The translations under genes were made by a program, and so were the position numbers. Under the pieces are notes generated by a model. That model worked only from the letters and a program-made list of their open reading frames with translations. It was not told where the DNA came from and searched no databases. DNA of 64,000 bases from the NCBI GenBank assembly GCA_019009955.1, contig CM032228.1:70133501-70197500 (forward strand). Reading direction: 5' to 3'. Shown in pieces: positions 54,927 to 64,000 of the stretch; within the stretch, counting starts at the first letter, position 1; each line of letters begins with the position of its first letter. The stretch is from Riptortus pedestris. Lineage: Eukaryota > Arthropoda > Insecta > Hemiptera > Alydidae.

Positions 54927-57900
54927 GATCCTTCATTTGTAATAAATTTAAACATGTGGCCGGTAATAATTCTACCGATTTCCTGATCAAATAACATTAT
55001 TATAGAAAATAAAAGTTTAAATGTTCCTAATATGTTTGTTGCCTGGATCCTTTATTATCTAATTAAAAATTTAATGAGGCGCAGTTAATGTTGGAGGAGT
55101 AAAGTTAAAAAAAATGGGTGTGAGTATTTTAAGGAAAGTAATTTTAATTACATTCGCATATTGGCTTCGATCGCTGGAATCCATACCATAAAGTCCTCAT
55201 CTCCCTTTCAGAAAACACAAGAAAAAAGGAAGAGTTTCGTGTTCGGTTTTTCTTCAAATTCCGATAGTTGGTTAATTAAAAAGCATTTTTCTTTTTCATA
55301 GGCAGCGTATTATATTGCGTAATCACCATAAACATGTATTTATTAAACAACGTCCATGATAACGTAATTTAACTCTGTGTAAGTGTGAGCACGCAGATGT
55401 TGGGGCGCAGATTTATGAATGGCAGACGATAATATGAAGAGTTAATACTGAGAACGGCTGTTGTGCTGCAGGAACGAAGTACATTTTATAACATTCGTCA
55501 CCGCTTATTCTTGGAGAATAAAAAATGAGACCCGATAAAGTAGTTTATTTTATTGAGCTCAAGACTTTTCACCGCTCCCAGCCGAGACGAATTTACGGAT
55601 AAACCCTGAAATTTAGTGGGAAGTTTTGATTGTCCATAAATCTTTCTTTTTCATTTCGGCTGTCAAAATGTGGGAATGCTGACAAAGGTTTTTTGATATC
55701 TTGGAATACATGGTTTTCTTAACACTGCTTCTCGTCAGAACAAGAGTGGGTGCATGTCATCTGTCAGATGACTTACCATCTTTCCTTAAGTATTAAATTA
55801 AGAAGGTTTGTTTTAATTAAGCCTGTGCTATTATTTGTATAAAAGTTATAATTGATACATTATATGAAGAATATACATGATTTATGATTGTATAATATGA
55901 AAAAAAATATTTCACACATTATCTTGGCTTACACAATATAAAATTGATACATTATATAGTCAGGTATATAAAATACAATAAAATAGTTAGGTAGGTAAAA
56001 TGAAATATGGCCATTTCCTAAATAAATTACTTGAAAATTGATCCCCGCAATATCCAGAAGAGAAAAAATACTACCATAGGCCACCTTCTGGTATTTCTCG
56101 ATACATTTTAAAGTGAACACGTTTTATCCAATATGTCCACACCTACTTTGGTTTGATTATAATGTGTTATAATGGAAGACTTTTCCTTTCTCCTGTTCTC
56201 TGATTTATTTCTCAAAAAAAAATGCATACTTGATATAGCCAATACATTTCTAATTTTGGACTTATTTTTTGTGACATAGGAGACCTGGGAGCCCTCCTTC
56301 CTATAAGCGAAGTCGCTTGAATTTATTTCCCCATTTTTTATAGTTTTAAGCTGCCTGTAAATCTGCCACTGTACTACTTATAAAGGTAGTCACGCTAATC
56401 TCACAGATGCCTCAAGGACATGCCATTACTGGAGAATCAGAAGAGGGTTTCAACAGTACTGGTGGAAGGCTGTAGACATGAGGGGAAGGTAGCTAGGGTG
56501 GGGGCACCCAAGCATCTTGACAACATCTTGAAAACAAAAATAATGAGACTCAGAAATCTTTAAATGAATATTAATAATTATATATAATGATATAACTGAT
56601 TTAGTAATCATTACTTATTTAATTTCCCGGATGTAATTATATTCATAGAGCCTTTATAATTTATACTATCATTAAATTATTTTTCACGAATATTATGCCA
56701 TTTACAATGTATCATGCTAATTAATTTAAAACAGTTTCAACTATTACTGAGATAACTGCTCATTTTTCTGGAACAAATGCCTTTTCAGTTTTCCTAGTGA
56801 TGTCTCCCTAATAACAAAAAGTTTATTTACATCCTTAATTACATTACTGTATATTTGCAGTTATTCTGTTTTTATTTCAACAGATATAATGTATTTCTTG
56901 GGAGACATATTGTTACCAGTCTAACTACCTAAAGAAACTTAACATGAAGCAATTTCGCAACTTATAAATATTTGAACTATTGCTTGACTTATAAAGGGAA
57001 AATGTGACGACAAAATGCTATGCTCTTTTATTATTTAATGAGTGATGAGTAGGTTAAACCATAAAATACAGAGGCCAGCAACACTTATGCCATAATTAAT
57101 GAACATAATTTAAGTAAAAAGATGTCCTAACTTCTAACCCCTGAGGTAGGGTTGACAAAAAACAAAATAGTCTGAATCCTTAAATAGCGTACGAAATCTT
57201 GAGACTTTTTAAATACTTACGAGTAATGAATGAAACGTTTTTATAAATTTGACCAATTTCAGTTTAAGACGAAAAAGTCGGAAGGAGACATTTTTTTTAT
57301 AAAAGCTGCTATAAGCATCATTTTTTATGTGGCCAGCAAATTTGTCATAATCCAAGCGCGTGGGCGCGGTGAAAAGATTAAAAAAAATAATCTTTGTTCA
57401 TATTCATAGGTTGAATAAATTTTTTATAGCTTGTAGGGTTTCCTGTTATAAACAAAAAATCTCCGATAATAATTTTCTGTATCTCTAATAGGTAAGGGAT
57501 ACTTTATATTTTATCTCTTCTTAAACCTCCCCCTTTCTCTTGAGATTTGACTGTTTAGCAAACTTCAACAAAAATAATTCAAGAGCTTTCAAGAATGATA
57601 GGAAATTTCGTAAATATAAGTTATCTTGGTCCTGGACTAAAAGTCTGTCTATTCTACTTCTGGGAATAGCTTCTTCCCAAAAGGTGAATTCGTAAAAACG
57701 CATATTACGAAACGATTCATTTTCATTGTGTTGAAAATCGTAAAGAAAACAAAAACATAACCTAATGTTAAATCGTTATTAAAACTGCTTCTGTGAATTT
57801 CAATTCATTTATTTATTAAAAGTGAACAACTCGTTTTAAAACTTAAAAATTAAACTTTGGATGATGTGGTGATAATTTAACAATCACCTGACAAATAATG

Positions 57901-58410
57901 TTTATTGGTCATGGAGCTTCTTAGGCCATAGCCAAAAACTATTTGGCTATTTGGTAGCTATAAACTACTACTACCATCTTGAGATAATAGCAATACGAGT
58001 AAAGTTAAATAAATAACTAAACATTTAGGTAATTATGGAAAATAAAAAAAAAAGTTAAAAACAGCTTATTATGGTAGTTCAGGTATACCAAACTGTAAAT
58101 AAATATTATATTTGTTAGTATTTGTCGCGGAAAATATCACACTATTTGAATTATATTTCTTTACTGTATTAATAAATAAACTCCTTAAGGGATAGGGCTG
58201 GCTTTTCAAGAGTTCGTTTTAATAAAAAAAATCTTTTGTCATTAAGTTTAATCTTTTGACATATGTATTTTAGCTGATTTTCCTTCAGGAAATTGATATT
58301 TTAAATATTTTTTGGGTTCTTATGATGGTTTTATTAGTAATATCAATGGCCATTCAATAAAGTAGGTGATCATAGTTTATTTATTTTATCATTAAGAAAA
58401 TATATGTTTA
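54927..58410. other. long stretch without recognised features
   Basis: Mostly AT-rich, apparently single-copy DNA with no HINE-like or SINE copy, the longest such gap in the window. The open frames at 55,929-56,120 and 57,521-57,703 have no recognisable domain. This may be an older or less invaded block. Confidence 0.4.
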
Positions 58411-58415
58411 CACGC

Positions 58416-58560
58416 CAAGATTTGAACCTTGGGATCGTGGTTATGTAGTCCAACCGCTTATGCTACAGGCCGTACAGGAATCCTTTCTCTGGAAACCACT
58501 CAAGGAGTAGTGTACTGAACTAGATATCCAAGGTACACAGGTTCGACTCCTGGTAGGCGC
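58416..58560. pseudogene. two tRNA-like pseudogenes, minus then plus
   Basis: Minus strand about 58,416-58,478: A-box-like TAGCATAAGCGG and B-box GGTTCAAATCT. The acceptor ends do not pair and the T stem has a mismatch. Plus strand about 58,490-58,560: B-box GGTTCGACTCC with a 4-of-5 T stem and GTAGGCGC as 3' acceptor, but no matching 5' acceptor. They are probably SINE heads or tRNA pseudogenes, not functional tRNAs. Confidence 0.4.
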
Positions 58561-58651
58561 AAAAAATATATCTCCCAAATAAGCTGTAATTATACTATTT
58601 ATTATTTTATTATAGGCGGTGTATTCGGTGCTAAAAATTTAAAGCATACAA

Positions 58652-58867
58652 GGGCCTCAGGTTAGCGACGAGTGTTAATGCGTTGGCGTTAATCTCACAT
58701 GGTAAACCTAGAGTTACAAGTTCGATTCCCCCCTGGGCAATAGGAATTTATTTAGTGACGGCCTCATTAAATAAAACTCGTAGTCCTATCCTGTCTAGAA
58801 AAGGATGGTAACCTGTCCCAATTATTTACAGTGCAAAAAGTGGTGGACGTTAATAAATAATAATAAA
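58652..58867 (+). repeat. tRNA-derived SINE, full length
   Basis: Head GGGCCTCAGGTTAGCGACGA, TGTTAATGCG, CACATGGTAAACCTAGAG, B box AAGTTCGATTCCCCCCT, body and tail GTGGACGTTAATAAATAATA. Confidence 0.9.
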
Positions 58868-58914
58868 AAACATACAAAAATTATTTTACTATATTACTTT
58901 AGGTTAATAATTAT

Positions 58915-59137
58915 GAGGGGCTCAGGTTAGCTATGTGAGTTAAGGGGTTGATCTTAGTCTCACATGTTAAGCCTTGAGGCGTATGTTCGATTCTCATCTG
59001 TGCAATAGGAATTTCTTTTGTGATGAACTCATTTAATAAAATTCTTAGTCTCATCCTGAATAGAAAATGACATCCTGTAGATAACCCTCCCCAATGAGCC
59101 ATATCTGCACCAAGTGGACGTTAATAAAGAAATAAAA
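58915..59137 (+). repeat. tRNA-derived SINE, full length, diverged
   Basis: Head GGGGCTCAGGTTAGCTATGT, GAGTTAAGGGG, B box TATGTTCGATTCTCATC, body and tail AAGTGGACGTTAATAAAGAA. Tandem with the copy 48 bases upstream but more diverged. Confidence 0.88.
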
Positions 59138-59508
59138 GTAATGACAAGCCCGTTATAATTAAAAATCAGTCATTTTCTCAATTATTGTACATAACAATTA
59201 AACGTTTGCAGAAAAAAACAATTAAGCTATTACGTTATATACATAAGAAACCAAAGGCATTTGCAATTTAGGATTCTCTCTAACGGAAACAGTAATTGAG
59301 TTGTTAATTTGAAATAGAGAAATTAAAACAGGCAGATGAGGGATATGTATATGACGTTTTGAAACTTAAAGTAACAATACGGGTATATTGCGTTAAAAAT
59401 ATTCGTTCTGCTTTTGAGTGCCTATATTTCAATATTATTCACTGTGGGCTATTAGTTTGAACGGCAAATGATCACAGAAAATATTGGAAATAAATTATCT
59501 ATTAGTAA
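59138..59508. other. intergenic, nothing recognised
   Basis: AT-rich, no family repeat. Confidence 0.4.
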
Positions 59509-60128
59509 AACGTCTTTCACGAAGGGCGACGTAAAAAAAACAAACAGATTTTCCACATGGTGGTATAAGACAATTGTGATGTCATCTGACCATGTATTCT
59601 CTATTTCTATGCAAAAACAACCGATGTGTAGAAGACAGCGGGGGGTTACTCAAGGCTGAAAAGAAGAAAGCACGAATAACTAACTCTCTTAACACTTGAG
59701 TTACGAAAAAATGCATAGAGCGATTGTAGAACGTTGAAGAATAGTTTAGCAAGATTGGTTCTGTCACATTTTATGACCCCTCTCCTAAAAACGGAAATAT
59801 TTGGAATTTCCGAATTCTCCTCCCACCTATACCCCCTCCCCCTATTTCATGTCTTCTATCTCGATTGATATTCAAGATACAACAAAAATGTATATAACAA
59901 CATTATAGAAATTTATATGTGCAATAAAATTCCTCCAGTACAAGTTTTCAATCTGTCTCACAATAATGAACCTAGATATTTTTAAAATTTTCGGAATTCA
60001 CCCCTCCCACTTATTCGATTTCAGCCATTAACGAACTTGACTTTCAGTTTTGCGTGAAGAACTTACATATAAAATTTGGTAACGATCAAATTGCAACCCC
60101 TAGAGCGGGAAAAGTCGGATATATACGA

Positions 60129-60191
<63 letters not shown>

Positions 60192-60263
60192 TTGTGGAAA
60201 TTTTTCGAAAATCGCGTCGTGAGTACGATCTCAAGTCCTGATTTCCCGTAAGGGAAATCCGCT
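59509..60263 (+). repeat. HINE-like element, full length with diverged left end
   Basis: ACGTCTTTCACGAAGGGCG, module 1 (AAGGCTGAAAAGAAGAAAGC, ACGAATAAC), module 2 fragment, TA tract 60,126-60,187, and right end CTGATTTCCCGTAAGGGAAA with TCCGCT. About 0.75 kb. Confidence 0.82.
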
Positions 60264-60869
60264 AAAACTGTGTAGTTGTCATTGCTTTTTCTTGAGCTGC
60301 TACGCCAGAGATTTTCTAAACTGATTTAGTTATATAACTGTGCTATTTACAATCCTTAATGGAAATTTGACATCTAAGAAGATAGGGTCCTCACAAGTTT
60401 ATAAGAGTAGTTAGTTGTAAAAGGCCGAGTGTTGTCTCAATCATCAACGAATGGTTGTCATGAATCTATTTCATGGGTCAGGTTCTCTTTCTATTAAGCG
60501 AATATAACATAAAATATAAAGGTATTTAAATTCTGTGTCGTTATAACCTGCGTGGTTAGTTTTCAAATCAAGTCGAAATCTCTGTTTTAGAAATGTCAAG
60601 ACGCCCCCTTCTTAAATTAACGTGCCACAACCATATGATTCATCTTGTTTACCACTGTCCCAGATTCCGTAATCAGAAGTGTGTTTGCTTCTACTCAAAA
60701 AGGTTGTTTTGGTATGTAAATAATCTATCCTAAGGAGAGTCTAAGCTGTTTAAGTAAAATTTACTCAAGGGGTTATCAATTTATAATAGAGTTCAGTAAT
60801 GGGAAATTAGGTACTGAAATTGTACGCGATATTCGATAGTTCTTGAAAGTCAATCAGTATTACTTAGAA
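60264..60869. other. intergenic, nothing recognised
   Basis: No repeat family or coding similarity. Confidence 0.4.
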
Positions 60870-61610
60870 GATTACAAAAATGATGTCTGTTATTGAAGTA
60901 AATTAAAAAATACCGCTCAAATGGTCGTAATTTTCGTTTGATCAATAGAGAGGATGGATACAAACTCAGCAAACTCTGGAAGCCGGTAATTCCACAGAGA
61001 CCTCCAAAAAGAAACGAAAACGACGGTATAGGCGATGAACGACCACCGGACCAAGTATCCGTAGACACCTGGAAGGGAAGACTCCGCCCAAGGAAACCGG
61101 ATAAGACTCAAATATATACCAGAGATGAACTAACAACTCTTCAGTCTCAGAGGTAGCCCTGAGGAAGCTAGCAGCATGTCTAGCGAAACGTTGGCAACCA
61201 ATATGAAGACACGGTCAAGACCCGAAGACCTTAATAGTATTAATGACCAGGACCGTGGAAGTCTACGAGTATATTTAGGGAAGAATTTCAAAAATTCTTA
61301 ATATATCCGTTATTAAGCATCGGATCGAAAAATTGTATAGAACTAATCTTATTGAAAATGCAATGTTGTATAAAAGTTGTTATGTATGTGTTTACACTAT
61401 CTTGATTATTAACCGATATATTTGTATTTTTTAGTTTTCTGCCTTCAGTAAACCTCTACTCCTACTCATGTCACATTAAAAATAAGCAGTTATATTATGA
61501 AGCACTTCATTTGAAGCCTAAATAATTGAACTTTTACGTTTTGAGGTAAATGGAAATACGTGACGCACGTGGGAAATCTGCTTAGTTAACGCAGCGCCTG
61601 CGTGAAGGAC
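60870..61610 (-). repeat. HINE-like element, minus copy split by a retroelement end
   Basis: Right-block and module 2 start (GCTCAAATGGTCGTAATTTT) at 60,870-60,942, a foreign block 60,943-61,268, then the rest of module 2 from TTCAAAAATTCTTAATATAT to the left end ACGCAGCGCCTGCGTGAAGG with final AC. Confidence 0.82.
60943..61268 (+). mobile_element. retroelement end with hammerhead-like core (Penelope-like?)
   Basis: Inserted in a HINE-like copy. It holds an open frame to 61,156 (LWKPVIPQRPPKRNENDG..., RKPDKTQIYTRDELTTLQSQ) with no recognised domain. Next come CTGAGGA (61,159-61,165), a perfect 5-bp stem GCTAG/CTAGC, and GAAACGTTGGC (61,185-). It is related to the minus-strand block at 1,840-2,050. 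The CTGAGGA..GAAACGTTGGC word is typical of the terminal repeats of Penelope-like elements. Confidence 0.55.
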
Positions 61611-61679
61611 TATTTAGCATTGTTAATGCCAAGGAGGGCAAAACGTCTGCCAGGGGAAAAAATTAATAAAGATTTTTTG

Positions 61680-61850
61680 GTTTGAGACCTTAAGACCCTT
61701 TTTTTCCCTGAAATCCTACTTTTTCACTAACTCTCCTCTTAACCGAGATATTTGTATGTTTTAAGTTTTCAGCCCTGAGTAAACACCCAATTCTATTCAT
61801 TTTACGTTAGTGAAACGCAAATAAATCACAAAGTATTTATCTGATATTTT
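61680..61850 (-). repeat. HINE-like module fragment, minus
   Basis: TAACCGAGATATTTGTATGT and GTTTTCAGCCCTGAGTAAAC at about 61,740-61,785; it ends at the T-run where the next copy starts. Confidence 0.6.
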
Positions 61851-62023
61851 AGCAGATTTCCCTTAAGGGAAATCAGCTATTGAGGTCGTACTCATGACGG
61901 AATTTTCGAAAAATTTCTTCAAATGTCCATCGATCCTACCCAGGAGATGACGAAAATGAGGTCCGTTCAAAACTATATATATATATATATATATATCTAT
62001 ATATATCTATATATATATATATA

Positions 62024-62088
<65 letters not shown>

Positions 62089-62641
62089 CTGTTAACACTC
62101 TAGCGGTCGCAATTTTTGTTTAATCGTCACCAAACTCGGTATTTAATCGTTTTATGTAAAAAGGAAGATCAAGTTCGTTAACGGCTGAAATCGGACCAGT
62201 GGGAGGGGGGGTTTAGAGGGGGGGATTTTCAAAAATTCGAAATATCTCCGTTATTATGCATCGGATCGAAAAATTGTATAGAATCAATCTTATTGGAAAT
62301 TAAATTTACTATAAATATTGTTATATGCATTTATTCTGTATCTTGAATATTAACCGAGATATTTGCATTTGTATTCTGCGTGATACTGGTCACCAGTAAG
62401 CTATGTTCGAACTTTCCGGCGAGAGCTCTGGCGGCCGTTTCTATAACTTCGCCCCTCGTGAATAGGTTTAGAGGTTAGGTCAACTGTTTTTTGGGGCTAG
62501 AAACTACTGGGTTATTACGCCCTAAATAATGTTTTAGGTTTAGAGGTTTCTTACTACTACAGTTGTTATTAGGCAGATTTCCCTATTGTAAAACTTCACG
62601 TGGGAAATCTGCTTAGTTTACGCAGCCCCTGCGTGGCGGAC
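61851..62641 (-). repeat. HINE-like element, complete minus copy, consensus-like
   Basis: 791 bp and the least decayed copy: AGCAGATTTCCCTTAAGGGA, right block without obvious lesions, TA tract 61,974-62,083 (longest in the window, with ATC interruptions), module 2, the arm GGCGGCCGTTTCTA, and left end CGCAGCCCCTGCGTGGCGGA with final C; T-runs on both sides. Confidence 0.93.
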
Positions 62642-63287
62642 TTTTTTATGATTGTACTTAACCAACAAACTTTTCACTATTACTGATCACCGTATGATAA
62701 ACAATTATCAGCAGTCATATAAAGATTTTTTTCTTATACATAGAACGATTTTCACTTTTCATCTTATTGTTAGTGTTGTGAGTTCTTCCTTTTAATATTA
62801 TCAGTTTCCTTAGGCCAGGTTATGTTTCAATCAAGGATTACTTGACCATGACTGGATTATTTCTGTAATTTTTTTATTTATTGTTATATCAACTTTACGT
62901 AATTGATATAAAAAAAAATCGTCTTCCGTGCTCTGTGACAATGGTCCCGGCAAAAATAGAAATGCCCGTGGAAAATGAGCTTGATCCGAAATGTGATGAG
63001 ACACGAATGGAAGCCAGTGATATAAGGATAGGAAGTTTACGTAACCAGTTTAGATAATTATAAACGACTAGTAACGGTGAGTCGAAAGGGAGAAACATTA
63101 AATCGAGTGCAAGGAGGATTCTGAAGATATTGTTACGCAACGATTGAAAATTGATCAGTTATGTAAGTCACTAAATAAAAGAGGGAGAAAAAAATAACGC
63201 ATCTATTGTATCATCGGACGTTCACTATGAAATCTGTTAATAGAAAAACAATAGGTATAGAAGTTGACAGTTGTTGGCCAAGGTTTG
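62642..63287. other. intergenic, nothing recognised
   Basis: A 38-codon plus-strand frame at 62,940 has no recognisable domain. Confidence 0.4.
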
Positions 63288-63783
63288 ACAAACGTCCTTC
63301 TTAAACTAAGCAGACCTCGTGGAAGTATAGCATCCATAGAATTGTAATTGATGACGTCATAATAAAGGTATCTTGAAAACGATATTTGGTATATCGTTAG
63401 AAGAATAAAGTGGTTCGTGTTATGGCACCTTATTGTTAGTAATGTCAATGACAATGAGTAGGAGCGGGGGAAGTATTTAAAAATGAAAACTAAAAAATTC
63501 CAAAAGTCTCCCTTAATGTTCATGATAGAAAAAATAAGAATATGGCAATATTTATAGGTAATTTAATGTGCAATAAGTTTGGTCATGTACAAGTATCCTA
63601 TCCGTCATTTAACAACGTAGATATTTCAAATTTTCGAAATTCACTCCTCTGAACCCTTTCCGAACAACCTCTGGTTCGATTTCTTCCATTATCAAACTTG
63701 ATCTTACTTTTTGATTAAAATGATTAAATATCGAGTTTGGCAATGATCGAACAAAAATAGGCACCGCTAGAGCGTTAACAGAC

Positions 63784-63852
<69 letters not shown>

Positions 63853-63921
63853 ATATAATTTTTCGCAAATCGAGTCATGAGTGCAACCTCAACAGCTGAT
63901 TTTCCATAACGGAAGTTTGCT
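63288..63921 (+). repeat. HINE-like element, diverged left end
   Basis: TTAAACTAAGCAGACCTCG, TTGATGACGTCATAATAAAG (63,348), module 2 remnants, TA tract 63,787-63,848, and right end CTGATTTTCCATAACGGAAG with TTTGCT. Confidence 0.8.
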
Positions 63922-64000
63922 AATAAAATATTGTGATTTCAGAACGTCTGAGCAGAGTGACTGTAGTTGTTAAAAACGTGACGCAATTCTCGCGATTCGC

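Noticed and set aside
58416..58560. Functional tRNA genes
   Set aside because: A- and B-box words exist, but the acceptor stems do not pair and the T stems have mismatches.
62895..63140. 81-codon minus-strand frame and 38-codon plus-strand frame
   Set aside because: No recognisable domain, no supporting signals; indistinguishable from chance frames.

Overview
This window is eukaryotic, AT-rich, intron- and repeat-dominated DNA, almost certainly from an insect. The only host gene I can support is part of a nicotinic acetylcholine receptor (nAChR) alpha subunit, spread over five exons on the minus strand between 9,792 and about 676. The exons splice cleanly (AG/GT borders, consistent phases). 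They encode the second half of the ligand-binding domain, the Cys-loop, the vicinal Cys-Cys of loop C, TM1 to TM3 and the start of the cytoplasmic loop. The protein resembles the insect alpha1/alpha3-type subunits; the wording of the exons reminds me of hemipteran alleles, but that is only an impression. The 5' exons (signal peptide, loop D) and the TM4 exon were not found. The gene either starts far upstream in the repeat-filled DNA or outside the window.

The rest (about 10,000 to 64,000, and the introns) is a palimpsest of mobile elements. The dominant one is a non-autonomous family of about 0.6 to 1.0 kb with more than 30 loci in both orientations. It has a conserved left end, a right end made of the palindrome TTTCCCTTAAGGGAAA, a shared inverted word (AGCAGATTTCCC) near both ends, A/T-run target sites, an internally duplicated body, and a (TA)n microsatellite that always sits at one internal position. 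I interpret it as a Helentron-associated (HINE-like) family and call it HINE-like throughout. Its copies are nested in one another and are split by other elements.

Other elements: a tRNA-derived SINE family with A and B boxes (about 14 copies); a canonical Helitron (33,944-35,305) with internal 300-bp tandem repeats, inserted in the TA tract of a HINE-like copy; a piggyBac-like element with TTAA duplications (48,349-49,302); a long foldback element (42,893-43,665); a 1.2-kb inverted repeat (40,520-41,750); a 1.5-kb element with long terminal inverted repeats (5,482-7,021); and decayed transposase or retroelement genes: Merlin (2,877-3,210), mariner (11,157-11,522), pogo/Tigger CENP-B domain (17,319-17,630), a Penelope-like GIY-YIG endonuclease (15,538-15,891), a non-LTR retrotransposon tail (25,876-26,073) and an unclassified repeat protein (29,205-29,527).

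Eight places carry the string CTGANGA, 15-19 bases, then GAAA (once GAAG). This is the core of a hammerhead ribozyme, and one copy lies just downstream of the Penelope-like GIY-YIG fragment. That association and the structure of the HINE-like family are the most interesting observations. No rRNA gene, intact tRNA gene, CRISPR array or bacterial-type gene is present.
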